DNA of 64,000 nucleotides, taken from contig JAEUVF010000014.1 of assembly GCA_016787265.1 (NCBI GenBank), forward strand, positions 124,001 through 188,000. The letters are read 5' to 3'. The position numbers and the translations under genes are program-made. The DNA comes from Flavipsychrobacter sp. (lineage in GTDB: Bacteria; Bacteroidota; Bacteroidia; Chitinophagales; Chitinophagaceae). Shown here piece by piece: positions 17,847 through 27,042 of this stretch (positions are counted from its first letter, which is position 1; each line of letters begins with the position of its first letter). The notes under the pieces are model-generated. The model searched no databases and was not told where the DNA came from. It was given only the letters and a program-made list of their open reading frames with translations.

Positions 17847-19241
17847 ATGAACAACGAACAACCCATTATTGTAGGGCTCGATATTGGAACAACCAAGATT
17901 GCTGCCATTGCGGGTCGCAAAAATGAGTTTGGCAAACTGGAGATTTTGGGATTCGGTCGTGCGAATAGCAACGGAGTCAAACACGGACAGGTACTGAATA
18001 TTGACGAAACCATCAAGGCAATTGCAGTTGCACTGGATAATTGCATTGCCTCCAACCCTGATTTACAGATCAAGGAAGTATATGTTGGTATTGCCGGTCA
18101 TCATATCAAAAGCTTACAGACAAGGGGTGATATCGTGCGTCAGTCGAATGAAGAGGAGATTTCTCAGCGCGAGATTGATCAGCTGATCGCTGATCAGTAT
18201 AAAACCTATATCCCTGCCGGTGACCAGATCATTGATGTGATTCCTCAGGAATTTACCGTTGATAATTTTCAGAATATACCCAACCCAATTGGATATGGCG
18301 GTGTGAAAGTTGGAGCTAATTTTCATATCATCACCGGTGATAAGAATGCGATCCGAAATATTAACCGTGCAGTTGAAAAGAGTGGATTACAAACAAAGGA
18401 TTTGGTGCTCCAGCCCCTTGCATCCGCTGCCGCAGTAATGGGACAGGAAGATATCGAAGCTGGTGTTGCCATTGTGGACATCGGGGGTGGTACCACAGAT
18501 CTGGCAGTGTTTTATGAGGGCATTCTAAAGCATACGGCTGTCATCCCTTTTGGTGGTGAAAATATCACCAATGATATCAAAACCGGTTTGGGAGTATTGA
18601 AAACCCAGGCGGAGCAAATGAAAGTGCAGTTTGGTTCAGCACTTTCCAATGAAGCGAAAGCCAATGCATTCATAACGATTCCGGGTATGCGCGGTTTGCC
18701 TCCAAAGGAAATCAGCGTTAAGAACCTTGCCAATATTATCCAGGCAAGAATGAGTGAGATCATGGATTTTGTAACCTATCACCTGAAACAGGTGGGTATG
18801 GATAGCCGCATGTTGAATGGGGGTATCGTTTTAACGGGAGGTGGTTCTCAACTTAAACACCTGATCCAGCTGACTGAATATGTTACGGGTTTAAATGCAA
18901 GAATTGGTTTCCCGAATGAACACCTGGCACCCAATCATACTGATGAGTTGACCAAGCCCATGTATGCAACCTGTATTGGACTGATCCTGAAAGGGTACGA
19001 CGACTACGAACGCAACAGGAAGCTCTTCACCAAGCAGTTCAAAATGGTTGAGATTCCAAAAGAACTAAAGAAGGAAATCCAGGAAATTCCGGTACAGGAT
19101 TCCTTTGTACGAGATATAAAGGAGGAGCCTGTAGAAGTGACTGCAAGAACGAAGAAGCTGGCCGGATTAAATGGTTTCTGGGGCAAATTCAAAGACAACC
19201 TGATCGACCTTTTTAAGGAAGAAGAAGATAAGAATTTTTAA
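17847..19241 (+). CDS. ftsA: Cell-division protein FtsA
   Basis: This is the actin-like protein that tethers FtsZ to the membrane and to the divisome. The 464-residue protein shows the phosphate-1 loop VGLDIGTTKIAAIAG, the 1C subdomain with YVGIAGHHIKSL, phosphate-2 VAIVDIGGGTTDLAVF, and the adenosine motif GGIVLTGGGSQLKHL. The C-terminus ends in an amphipathic helix (KFKDNLIDLF followed by acidic residues) suited to membrane attachment. One base separates it from ftsQ and 42 bp from ftsZ. Confidence 0.97.
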   Translation: MNNEQPIIVGLDIGTTKIAAIAGRKNEFGKLEILGFGRANSNGVKHGQVLNIDETIKAIAVALDNCIASNPDLQIKEVYVGIAGHHIKSLQTRGDIVRQSNEEEISQREIDQLIADQYKTYIPAGDQIIDVIPQEFTVDNFQNIPNPIGYGGVKVGANFHIITGDKNAIRNINRAVEKSGLQTKDLVLQPLASAAAVMGQEDIEAGVAIVDIGGGTTDLAVFYEGILKHTAVIPFGGENITNDIKTGLGVLKTQAEQMKVQFGSALSNEAKANAFITIPGMRGLPPKEISVKNLANIIQARMSEIMDFVTYHLKQVGMDSRMLNGGIVLTGGGSQLKHLIQLTEYVTGLNARIGFPNEHLAPNHTDELTKPMYATCIGLILKGYDDYERNRKLFTKQFKMVEIPKELKKEIQEIPVQDSFVRDIKEEPVEVTARTKKLAGLNGFWGKFKDNLIDLFKEEEDKNF

Positions 19242-19283
19242 GGATCGCATACTAACCCAACTATTCTAAAACAAAAACGTGTT

Positions 19284-21233
19284 ATGATACACTTTGATTT
19301 ACCGAAGGAAAAATCATCCATCATTAAGGTGATTGGTGTAGGAGGTGGTGGCAGCAATGCTGTAAACCACATGTTCAGTCAAAGTATTGACGGGGTGAAC
19401 TTTATTATTTGTAATACAGATGCACAGGCCATCGCGCAAAGTGAAGTGCCAAATAAAATACAACTTGGTCCCCACCTTACTCAGGGACTTGGAGCCGGTG
19501 CAAATCCCATGATCGGCAAACAGGCAACGGAAGAGAGTTTGGAAGAGATCAAGCGCATCCTGGAAGTCAATACCAAAATGGCTTTCATTACTGCCGGCAT
19601 GGGTGGTGGAACCGGAACTGGTGGTGCACCGATCATTGCCAAGATATGCAAGGATCTGGGAGTGCTGACTGTTGGTATTGTGACAACGCCTTTTTCCTAT
19701 GAAGGAAGAAAACGTCAGTTACAGGCTGAAGAAGGTATTCTGCAACTGAAAGATCATGTAGATACCCTGCTCGTGATCAGCAATGATAAATTGCGGCACC
19801 AGTATGGCAATCTCAAAATGAAAGAGGCATTTGCAAAAGCAGATAATGTTTTGGCAACAGCGGCAAAATGTATTACGGATGTTATTGGCAGTACCGGTCA
19901 GATCAATGTAGACTTTGCGGATGTTTGTACGGTTATGCGCAATGGCGGTGTTGCGATTCTTGGTAATGCAACTGCATCTGGTGAAAACCGGGCACAGCGG
20001 GCAATCGAAGAGGCATTGAATTCACCTCTCCTGAATGATAATGATATCCGTGGTGCACGCTGGATCCTGATTAATATCAATTCAGCAGAAGGAGAACATG
20101 AATTCACCATGGATGAAGTGGATATTATTCAGAACCATTTATTAAGCCAGGCTGGTGAAGATACCGATGTGATTCTTGGCCTGGGTTATGATGCTTCTCT
20201 CGGAAACGAGATTGGTATAACCCTGATTGCAACTGGATTTGAATATAAGGATCCCTTCAACAAACGTGCTGCGAAACAGCCAGAGGCGAAGAAGGACGAA
20301 AAGATCGTCATGACCCTGGATCAATCCGTGTTGCCATTTGGAACAGATGATAAAGCCTATTATAATCCGGTTCCCAATGCTGCGGTACAAACTGCACCTC
20401 CAGCTGCAACACCCGCAGTGAAGCCAGCGATTTCCGTGTTGCGTCCAGCAGAAACACCAGCACCAGCAACAGCATCAACGCAAGCGCCACAGGTGGAGGA
20501 TAGATTGCAGCCAAGGCTGATGGAAGAGCCATCTGTTCGTGAAACTACGAGTTCGGTTATTACATTTACGGAAGAAGAAGATCGTACAATTACTGGGGAT
20601 AATTCAGCAAGTGAAAGAGATAATCAAACCTTAGTTTCGTCCGGCTCACACTCATCCGTACCCGAAGCAAAAATTCAATTCGACCTGTCGGAAAATAATT
20701 CTCCGGTGTCTGCAGCATCTGGAGGATACTTGGCCAAGCCATCCAATATTTATGCCGAACCGGCAAAAGGGCCTGAACCCAGTTCTCGCCAGGAAAACAG
20801 TTCTCCTGTGAACGAACCCATCCGTCAGCAGTTGCCGGCAACGCCACAGAAAGATGACACAACTTCTTTCGATATGCAACTGGTGATAAAAGATGAAACC
20901 CCTGCGGCGGAGCAGCCGTTGGCACCATCAACTCAATCTTCTTTTAACCCCTCGGCTGAGGAGCCGGCGATGCTGGACGAAGTGGAGGAACAAAAAAGGA
21001 AAGCAGCAGAAAGAATTCAGAAATTACGTAATCTGTCTTTCAACATCAATGCAGCGGACCCGAACAATGAGTTTGACACTGTGCCGGCTTATATCCGCCG
21101 CAACCTTGAACTCTATAACACTGTTTCACCGGCGGAAAACTTTTACAGCAATTACACCGTGAAAACAGATGAACATAATAATACCCAGATCAGTACGATC
21201 AATACGTTTCTGGATGGCAAGAAGCCGGATTAA
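19284..21233 (+). CDS. ftsZ: Cell-division protein FtsZ with long C-terminal linker
   Basis: This is the tubulin-like GTPase that forms the Z ring. The core (about 1-320) carries GVGGGGSNAVNHM, the tubulin signature MGGGTGTGGAP, and NVDFADVC near the T7 loop. At 649 residues it is far longer than E. coli FtsZ (383) because of a Pro/Ala/Ser/Gln-rich linker at about 330-595. The conserved partner-binding peptide appears as VPAYIRRNLEL at about 600-610, so it is not at the very end: another roughly 40 residues follow (ending in STINTFLDGKKPD). This layout is usual for Bacteroidota. A terminator follows 63 bp after the stop. Confidence 0.97.
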   Translation: MIHFDLPKEKSSIIKVIGVGGGGSNAVNHMFSQSIDGVNFIICNTDAQAIAQSEVPNKIQLGPHLTQGLGAGANPMIGKQATEESLEEIKRILEVNTKMAFITAGMGGGTGTGGAPIIAKICKDLGVLTVGIVTTPFSYEGRKRQLQAEEGILQLKDHVDTLLVISNDKLRHQYGNLKMKEAFAKADNVLATAAKCITDVIGSTGQINVDFADVCTVMRNGGVAILGNATASGENRAQRAIEEALNSPLLNDNDIRGARWILININSAEGEHEFTMDEVDIIQNHLLSQAGEDTDVILGLGYDASLGNEIGITLIATGFEYKDPFNKRAAKQPEAKKDEKIVMTLDQSVLPFGTDDKAYYNPVPNAAVQTAPPAATPAVKPAISVLRPAETPAPATASTQAPQVEDRLQPRLMEEPSVRETTSSVITFTEEEDRTITGDNSASERDNQTLVSSGSHSSVPEAKIQFDLSENNSPVSAASGGYLAKPSNIYAEPAKGPEPSSRQENSSPVNEPIRQQLPATPQKDDTTSFDMQLVIKDETPAAEQPLAPSTQSSFNPSAEEPAMLDEVEEQKRKAAERIQKLRNLSFNINAADPNNEFDTVPAYIRRNLELYNTVSPAENFYSNYTVKTDEHNNTQISTINTFLDGKKPD

Positions 21234-21296
21234 TCTGGTTGTTCCGGATTTTGCCAACGATTTTTGTTTTTAGTTGTTTATCCGAAAAGGATAGTC

Positions 21297-21324
21297 GGCC
21301 CTTCGTTTTTGCGAGGGGCCTTTT
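21297..21324 (+). terminator. Intrinsic terminator of the dcw operon
   Basis: GGCCCTTCG pairs with CGAGGGGCC (one T-G wobble) around a short T-rich loop, and TTTT follows. It lies 63 bp downstream of the ftsZ stop and is the first convincing terminator after mraZ on this strand. Confidence 0.8.
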
Positions 21325-21339
21325 ACTGGGCATGGAAGA

Positions 21340-21373
21340 GGAGACGAAGGAGACGAAGGAGACGAAGGAGGCA
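21340..21373. repeat. Purine-rich 9-bp tandem repeat (GGAGACGAA x3)
   Basis: Three perfect copies of GGAGACGAA (21340-21366) are followed by a degenerate fourth (GGAGGCA). They sit inside an almost pure purine stretch that continues to the start of the SDR gene at 21421. The tract lies in the untranslated leader of that gene and contains several AGGAG sequences. Confidence 0.85.
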
Positions 21374-21420
21374 GGGAGGCAAAGGAGAAGGGAGGAATGG
21401 AAGAAGGAATCAAAGGAGAC

Positions 21421-22353
21421 ATGAAGACAATACTTATAACAGGGGGGACTGGCATGATTGGCAGGGCCCTTACCAATGCATTATTGGCGGCGGGGCATCG
21501 GGTGATAATTTTTACCCGTAATCCTGCACAATTCAAAGCAACAGGAAATTGCAGTTATGCAGCGTGGGACCTTGCAAAGGGAACCATCGATGAAACTGCT
21601 ATTCGAAGTGGTCATGCGATTTTGCATCTGGCAGGTGCCGGAGTGGCGGATAAACGCTGGTCAGACAAAAGAAAAAAAGAGATCCGCGACAGCCGGTTGA
21701 AGGGAGGGGAATTGCTTTGCAAAGCATTGGCTACTATCCCCAATGAAATTTCGGTTGTGGTTTCGTCATCGGCAATCGGCTGGTATGGACCAGATCCGCA
21801 GCTCCCCAATCCTAAGCCATTTATTGAAACAGCGCCTGCATATGATGATTTCCTGGGTTCAACCTGCGAAGCCTGGGAACAATCATTGATCCCACTAACG
21901 GATATGGATAAACGCGTTGTATTTCTTCGAACCGGTATCGTACTGGCAACAGAGGGAGGCGCACTGGCTGAATTTGTGAAACCTGTCAGGTTTGGTATTG
22001 CCGCCATTTTAAGTAATGGTAAACAAATGATCAGCTGGATTCATATCCAGGACCTGGTTCGGATGTTCCTGGAGGCAATGGAAAATGAACAGTGGCAGGG
22101 AGCTTATAATGCAGTAGCGCCACATCCGGTTTCAAATAAAGAACTGGTGCTGGAGCTGGCGAAACAAATTCGTGGAAAAGCATTTATCCCCATCCATGTT
22201 CCAGGTATTTTCCTGAAAATAGGGCTGGGTGAAATGAGTATTGAAGTATTGAAGAGTACCACCGTCAGTTGTGCGAAAATTTCAAATGCAGGATTTCAAT
22301 TCGCTTTTCCAGCGATTGGGCCGGCTTTGGCCGCACTGCTAAAAAATCATTGA
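21421..22353 (+). CDS. TIGR01777 family NAD(P)-binding SDR epimerase (YfcH-like)
   Basis: This 310-residue protein starts with the Rossmann loop ILITGGTGMIGRALTNALL. It continues with HLAGAGVADKRWSDKRKKEI, VSSSAIGWYG, the catalytic-region block CEAWEQSL, and RTGIVLATEGGALAEFV. All are typical of the TIGR01777/SDR39U1 family of putative nucleoside-diphosphate-sugar epimerases, whose substrate is unknown. I chose the ATG at 21421, preceded by AAAGGAGAC, one of the few good Shine-Dalgarno sites in the window. The ATG at 21397 would add 8 residues from the purine repeat tract. Confidence 0.92.
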   Translation: MKTILITGGTGMIGRALTNALLAAGHRVIIFTRNPAQFKATGNCSYAAWDLAKGTIDETAIRSGHAILHLAGAGVADKRWSDKRKKEIRDSRLKGGELLCKALATIPNEISVVVSSSAIGWYGPDPQLPNPKPFIETAPAYDDFLGSTCEAWEQSLIPLTDMDKRVVFLRTGIVLATEGGALAEFVKPVRFGIAAILSNGKQMISWIHIQDLVRMFLEAMENEQWQGAYNAVAPHPVSNKELVLELAKQIRGKAFIPIHVPGIFLKIGLGEMSIEVLKSTTVSCAKISNAGFQFAFPAIGPALAALLKNH

Positions 22354-22355
22354 GC

Positions 22356-22605
22356 TTAGCGCATCTGTACCACCCTGGTTTTGGTCCACTTGTCGTGTAA
22401 CGGATAATCGCCGAGCGCAGCAATAGCATCAAAGGGAAGCAATCTTGCTAAACTTCCAAGCAGGTAATCTTTGAATTTCAAATTGGCTCCATCTGCCTGT
22501 ATGACCATTGTTTTGGTGATTAATTTGCAGAGGGGCCGTCTCTTCAAAACTGGTGACATCATGAAAATCCAGTAACAGGTCGGAAGTGTCTGTGGTATTT
22601 TCCAT
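22356..22605 (-). pseudogene. Small frameshifted gene of unknown function
   Basis: A 59-codon frame starts at the ATG at 22605 (MENTTDTSDLLLDFHD) and stops early. A second frame ends with DAIAALGDYPLHDKWTKTR at 22356, two bases after the convergent SDR stop. Removing one base from the C4 run (minus strand of 22532-22535) would join them into one 83-codon ORF. I do not recognise the product. It may be a genuine small gene broken by a homopolymer indel or a sequencing error. The alternative is two unrelated chance frames. No other gene is seen in 22354-22690. Confidence 0.4.
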
Positions 22606-22690
22606 ATTGTGTTTGTATCAACAAAATAATAGAGTGAATCCATGTTTGCAAGTCCATTCCGCCGGATTGATGACAGACTAACTATGAGAC

Positions 22691-23509
22691 TTATAAATCA
22701 CGTTTGAGATAGACCCTGTAATTGATGAACCAGGTAAGGGCCAGCAAGACAACAGTAAGCGCAATATGTGTAGGGATCGCATCCAGGGCAGCCTGGTATT
22801 TGGCTTCATCCAGCTTGTTCATAAAACTTGGAGGCGGTAACATTCTGTCGGCAATTTCCAGCGGAAAGAATCGACCTATTTCTGATTTAAATTTAAATCT
22901 CAGCAAACCTACCGCTATGGGTTCTGCAATCATGGCATAAAAAACAAAAATCGCCATGGCAAGAAATGCTTTTCGAACAAGCAGGCCGGTAAGAAATGCA
23001 AGGGATAATTGAGAAAAAGTATGCAATGAAAAGAGCCCTACATAATAGATCTGATCGAACATGGAAGACTCACCTCCTTTGGTATTATAGAGTCCCATGA
23101 TAAATGCAACCAATGCAAACATCAGTGTTACGATCAGTGTAATCAGCAAAACATCAATTGCTTTTGCCCACATGAAATCACTTCGGCTCCAGCCATCGAT
23201 AATATTTTGCCTTGATGTTTTGTAATTGTATTCATTGGTGATGAGCATGATCACCAAAACTGCCGGAATAAATATAAAAATCGAAGAAAGGTAGGCGCTG
23301 GTTTTCCATACTTCGGGAAAAGCAAATGGATTTCCAATTAGCATGGTAACAATTTGTCCCGTTGTAGATTCCTTGGAAGAAACATCATAATAAATGTTCA
23401 AACCAATGATATTAATGCCAGGATAGGTAATCAGACAAATTCCCAATAAAAGCCAGAAAGCCGGATATCGGTAGAGTTTTAACCACTCTGTATATAACAG
23501 TGATCGCAT
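22691..23509 (-). CDS. ABC-2 type transporter permease
   Basis: This 272-residue integral membrane protein has about six predicted segments. The first follows a short cytoplasmic start (MRSLLYTEWLKLYRYPAFW), which is typical of ABC-2 permeases that open with a T-E-x-x-K-L helix. Blocks such as NEYNYKTSRQNIIDGWSRSDF match the coupling region of this family. It follows the ATPase gene after 5 bp on the same strand, so the two probably form one exporter. The substrate cannot be read from sequence; relatives export lipids, peptides or drugs. Confidence 0.88.
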   Translation of the reverse strand: MRSLLYTEWLKLYRYPAFWLLLGICLITYPGINIIGLNIYYDVSSKESTTGQIVTMLIGNPFAFPEVWKTSAYLSSIFIFIPAVLVIMLITNEYNYKTSRQNIIDGWSRSDFMWAKAIDVLLITLIVTLMFALVAFIMGLYNTKGGESSMFDQIYYVGLFSLHTFSQLSLAFLTGLLVRKAFLAMAIFVFYAMIAEPIAVGLLRFKFKSEIGRFFPLEIADRMLPPPSFMNKLDEAKYQAALDAIPTHIALTVVLLALTWFINYRVYLKRDL

Positions 23510-23514
23510 ACTAA

Positions 23515-24408
23515 TTAATTATTGGTTAATTCAAAGAAGCGGGCTTCCAGCCGTTTTTTACGCATCACCAGGTGGTTGACTGTAATCCCGGCGGCGTGGC
23601 AATAGGCATTGATCGCAGCTGGATCAATGCTTCCTTTGGGGCCCTTGACAAGTATTAGTGATTCTCCGGTTTCTATGGTGCCAATATCCTTCATCGACCA
23701 TAAGATGGATTTTAATTGTTCAGGTTCACTGGCGCCAATTTCAAGGATATCCTCATCTGCCAACACATCTTCTACAGTTCCTTCGGCAATCAATTGCCCG
23801 GTTTTTAAAATCGCTACATGCGTACAAACTTTTTCCACTTCATCCAGCAGATGACTGGCCAGAATGATGGTAGTGCCGGTTAAACTTAATTGCCGGATGA
23901 GTGCCCTGATCTCCGCAATTCCAACCGGATCCAGGCCGTTGGTGGGCTCATCCAGTACCAGTACGGATGGATTTCCAAGCAGTGCAGCAGCAATGGCTAA
24001 TCGCTGTTTCATACCCAGACTATACGTGCTGAACCGACTGTTCCTGCGCTCATATAAATTCACTTTGTGCAGTACTTCATCAATTTCGGCAATACTGCCT
24101 CTGCCACTGATACTATGAGTGATTTTCAGATTGTTGACAGCTGAGAGATAATGATAAAAGTTCGGAGTTTCCAGTAAGGATCCGATTTTTCTGCGCTGGT
24201 ACTTGGAGGATATAGTACCAAACCAACTGTAATTTCCCTTATCTGCAGACAATACATCCAGTATAATACTCAGAAGTGTAGTTTTTCCACTTCCATTCGG
24301 ACCAAGAATGCCATACACAGTACCCTGTGGTACATTCAAACTCACACCTTTCAGTGCCTGGATGGGTCCGTAGGATTTATGGATGGAATCCAATGCCAAT
24401 ACATCCAT
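23515..24408 (-). CDS. ABC transporter ATP-binding protein
   Basis: This is a 298-residue nucleotide-binding subunit. It has Walker A GILGPNGSGKTTLL, Q-loop region GSLLETPNFYHYLSA, signature YSLGMKQRLAIAAALLG, Walker B VLVLDEPTNGLDP and the switch ILASHLLDEVEKV. The roughly 80-residue C-terminal extension is typical of ABC-2 exporter ATPases. I chose the ATG at 24408 over the TTG at 24423. It lies just upstream of its permease partner; the pair would power export across the inner membrane. Confidence 0.94.
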   Translation of the reverse strand: MDVLALDSIHKSYGPIQALKGVSLNVPQGTVYGILGPNGSGKTTLLSIILDVLSADKGNYSWFGTISSKYQRRKIGSLLETPNFYHYLSAVNNLKITHSISGRGSIAEIDEVLHKVNLYERRNSRFSTYSLGMKQRLAIAAALLGNPSVLVLDEPTNGLDPVGIAEIRALIRQLSLTGTTIILASHLLDEVEKVCTHVAILKTGQLIAEGTVEDVLADEDILEIGASEPEQLKSILWSMKDIGTIETGESLILVKGPKGSIDPAAINAYCHAAGITVNHLVMRKKRLEARFFELTNN

Positions 24409-24468
24409 TTCTTTTTTTAACAAGATAAGCTAAGCAAGGCAGGAACAAAAAACTATGGGACAACCGGC

Positions 24469-24494
24469 AAAAAAAAACCGGCCCGAAGGCCGGC
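24469..24494 (-). terminator. Intrinsic terminator after the hydroxyacyl-CoA dehydrogenase gene
   Basis: On the minus strand GCCGGCC-TTCG-GGCCGG is followed by T, giving a G/C-only stem with a stable TTCG tetraloop and a long T run (A run at 24469-24477). It lies 44 bp past the stop at 24538 and separates that gene from the ABC pair. Confidence 0.93.
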
Positions 24495-24537
24495 ATTCCT
24501 ATGTGTGTTACGAAATAGCTGCTGGTAGCATCTTTTA

Positions 24538-26916
24538 TTAATTGCGAATCGGTTTGCCTGATTTTAAAACAGATTGAATTCTTTCCAATGTTTTTCTTTC
24601 GCCGCATAGAGATAAAAATGCTTCCCGTTCCAAATCCAGCAGATACTGTTCAGATACCAGGGTGGGTTCACTCAGATCGCCTCCGCACATCACGTAGGCC
24701 AGCTTGCGCGCCACCAGGGCATCGTGTTCGGTTGCATAATTAGCCCGCAGCATACCATTGATACCGGTTAATAATGTGCCCAAACCGGATCTTCCCAATA
24801 CTCTTATATCGGTTCTTGGTATCGGTGTGATATACCCGCTATCGAATATTTCAAGTACCGAACGTTTCGCTTCACTGATTCTGCGGCCCTGGTTCAGCAC
24901 AATTTCATCTCTGCCTTTCAGCAGGATCCCCATCTCCATTCCTTCCTGCGCGGAGGTGGCTACCTTCGCAGTAGCAATAGACAAAAAGCGATTTTTCAGT
25001 GTAATGTTCTCCGGCTCGTCTTCATGCATTTCATCGGCGGCGCGTAATGTAAATTCCTTACTGCCTCCACCGCCGGGTATCAGCCCAACACCCAACTCCA
25101 CCAGCCCGATATAGGTTTCGGCAGCTGCACATATTTTATCGGCATGCAGGTTCAGTTCGCAGCCTCCTCCTAATGTTAGACCGTGCGGTGCTATTACCAC
25201 CGGTACAGAGGAATATCGAGCACGCATCATGGTCTGCTGAAACTGCCGGATAGCCATATCCAGTTCATCGTATTCCTGGTCAATTGCCAGCATAAAGATC
25301 ATACCTACATTGGCTCCGGCACTGAAATTCGCACCTTCATTGGCGATTACCAGTCCCTTATATTTTTCCTCAGCAAGCCCGATGGACTTTTGAATGGCTT
25401 CCAGCACTTCGCCACCAATGCTGTTCATTTTGGTGGACCATTCCAGTCCGATCACATCATCGCCCAGGTGATACGCCCTGCAGGCTGCATTTTTCCAGAC
25501 GGTTTGCCCTTCAAAATTCTTCATCACAATAAAGGCTTCTCCACCCGGAATTGGCTGGTAGGCTTTTGTTGCGATATCATAATAATACCGTTTGCCGTTT
25601 TCTACTTTATAAAAGCTACTATGACCGGCCGCAAGCATTTCCTCCACCCAGGGGGCAACTGCATATCCCGCTTCCTTCATCTTACTAACAGTCTTGCCTA
25701 CCCCAAGTACATCCCAGCTTTCAAAAGCTCCGATTTCCCAGCCAAATCCAGCCATCATGGCATCATCAATTCGATAAAGCTCGTCAGAGATTTCAGGTAT
25801 ACGGTGACCTATATACGAAAACAGGCCATAATGAAAATGACGATAGAATTCTCCCGATTTATCGGATGCCTGCACCAGCATTTTCAGCCGCGTTGCCAGG
25901 TCTTCTACGGGTTTGGCTGCCTCTAGTCCGGCAAATTTTGGTTTCTGCCTTGGACCATATTCCAGCGTTGAAAGGTTGAGGGTGAGGATTTCTTTTTCCC
26001 CGCCTGCTCCCCTTGTTTTTTTGAAGAATCCCTGCCCGGTTTTGTCTCCCAGCCAGTTGTTGCCTACCATTTTCTCCAGCCAGGCGGGTATGGTAAATAC
26101 GGCACGTTGTTCATCATCCGGACAATTATCCGCCACCCCTTTGGCTACTTTCACCAGGGTGTCAATGCCTACCACATCTGCCGTGCGGAAAGTGGCTGAT
26201 TTAGGCCGACCGATTATGGGGCCGGTCAGCGCATCTACCTCATCAATGGTGAGCCCAAGTTTATCTACCAGTCCGAATATAGCCATGATGCCATATACAC
26301 CTATCCTGTTGGCGATAAATGCCGGTGTATCCTTACAGAGTACAGTTGTTTTGCCTAATTGTAAACTGCCAAACTGCATCAGGAATTCTACTACTTCCGG
26401 TTTGGTCTTTGGTGTTGGAATGATTTCCAACAGGCGCAGATATCTGGGCGGATTGAAAAAATGGGTACCGCAGAAATATTGTTGAAAATCTTCTGATCTG
26501 CCGGCTGCCATCATGTGAATGGGGATGCCGGAGGTATTAGAACTAACCAGTGTGCCTGGTTTTCGATATAACTCAACCTGCTCAAAAATCTGTTGTTTGA
26601 TATCCAATCGCTCTACCACTACTTCGATGATCCAGTCCACACCGGAGATCTCTTTCATGTTATCAGTAAAATTGCCGGTGCGGATCCGTTTCGCCACTTC
26701 TTTGCTATATACAGGAGAAGGATTGGATTTCAGTGCCGCCTGCAAGGCATCATTGACCAGTTTGTTGCGGGCTGGTTTATCCTGTGAATCCTGTGCCTCT
26801 TTGGGTACCATATCCAATAACAATACCTCAATGCCTGCACCCGCGAAATGACAGGCAATCCGGGAGCCCATGACTCCACTGCCCAGTACCGCCACTTTTC
26901 TGATCGTTCTTTTCAT
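24538..26916 (-). CDS. 3-hydroxyacyl-CoA dehydrogenase / enoyl-CoA hydratase (FadN-type)
   Basis: This 792-residue bifunctional fatty-acid beta-oxidation enzyme carries the NAD-dependent dehydrogenase first. It shows AVLGSGVMGSRIACHFAGAG at the N-terminus, EVVVERLDIKQQIF, SSNTSGIPI and CGTHFFNPPRYLRLLEI. A crotonase-type hydratase domain follows from about residue 480, with ANEGANFSAGANVG, GLTLGGGCELNLHAD and GLIPGGGGSKEF. This order is the reverse of E. coli FadB and matches B. subtilis FadN. No thiolase gene is adjacent. A near-palindrome lies 31 bp upstream of the start and a strong terminator follows. Confidence 0.94.
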   Translation of the reverse strand: MKRTIRKVAVLGSGVMGSRIACHFAGAGIEVLLLDMVPKEAQDSQDKPARNKLVNDALQAALKSNPSPVYSKEVAKRIRTGNFTDNMKEISGVDWIIEVVVERLDIKQQIFEQVELYRKPGTLVSSNTSGIPIHMMAAGRSEDFQQYFCGTHFFNPPRYLRLLEIIPTPKTKPEVVEFLMQFGSLQLGKTTVLCKDTPAFIANRIGVYGIMAIFGLVDKLGLTIDEVDALTGPIIGRPKSATFRTADVVGIDTLVKVAKGVADNCPDDEQRAVFTIPAWLEKMVGNNWLGDKTGQGFFKKTRGAGGEKEILTLNLSTLEYGPRQKPKFAGLEAAKPVEDLATRLKMLVQASDKSGEFYRHFHYGLFSYIGHRIPEISDELYRIDDAMMAGFGWEIGAFESWDVLGVGKTVSKMKEAGYAVAPWVEEMLAAGHSSFYKVENGKRYYYDIATKAYQPIPGGEAFIVMKNFEGQTVWKNAACRAYHLGDDVIGLEWSTKMNSIGGEVLEAIQKSIGLAEEKYKGLVIANEGANFSAGANVGMIFMLAIDQEYDELDMAIRQFQQTMMRARYSSVPVVIAPHGLTLGGGCELNLHADKICAAAETYIGLVELGVGLIPGGGGSKEFTLRAADEMHEDEPENITLKNRFLSIATAKVATSAQEGMEMGILLKGRDEIVLNQGRRISEAKRSVLEIFDSGYITPIPRTDIRVLGRSGLGTLLTGINGMLRANYATEHDALVARKLAYVMCGGDLSEPTLVSEQYLLDLEREAFLSLCGERKTLERIQSVLKSGKPIRN

Positions 26917-26947
26917 ATAACAAGTTGAAGGTTCGTGTTCAGGTAAA

Positions 26948-26971
26948 AATTAGTTAGTTAAACAACTAATT
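26948..26971. promoter_or_regulatory. 24-bp near-palindrome, candidate operator
   Basis: AATTAGTT (26948-26955) and AACTAATT (26964-26971) are perfect 8-bp arms, and the 8-bp centre AGTTAAAC adds two more paired positions. It lies between the divergent beta-oxidation gene and the glycerate kinase gene, 31 bp from the former and 71 bp from the latter. Its length and symmetry suit a TetR-type dimer, but no regulator gene is next to it. Confidence 0.55.
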
Positions 26972-27042
26972 GTGTCGAAGTTAGTGATTTATTGGAAATT
27001 CAATAACAGTCGTTCGTTTTATTTAAGTCCTATCTTGAGGAA

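Noticed and set aside
20593..20931. Separate ORFs in the ftsZ linker region
   Set aside because: The linker is low-complexity Pro/Ser/Gln-rich coding sequence in frame with ftsZ; the other frames are chance openings.
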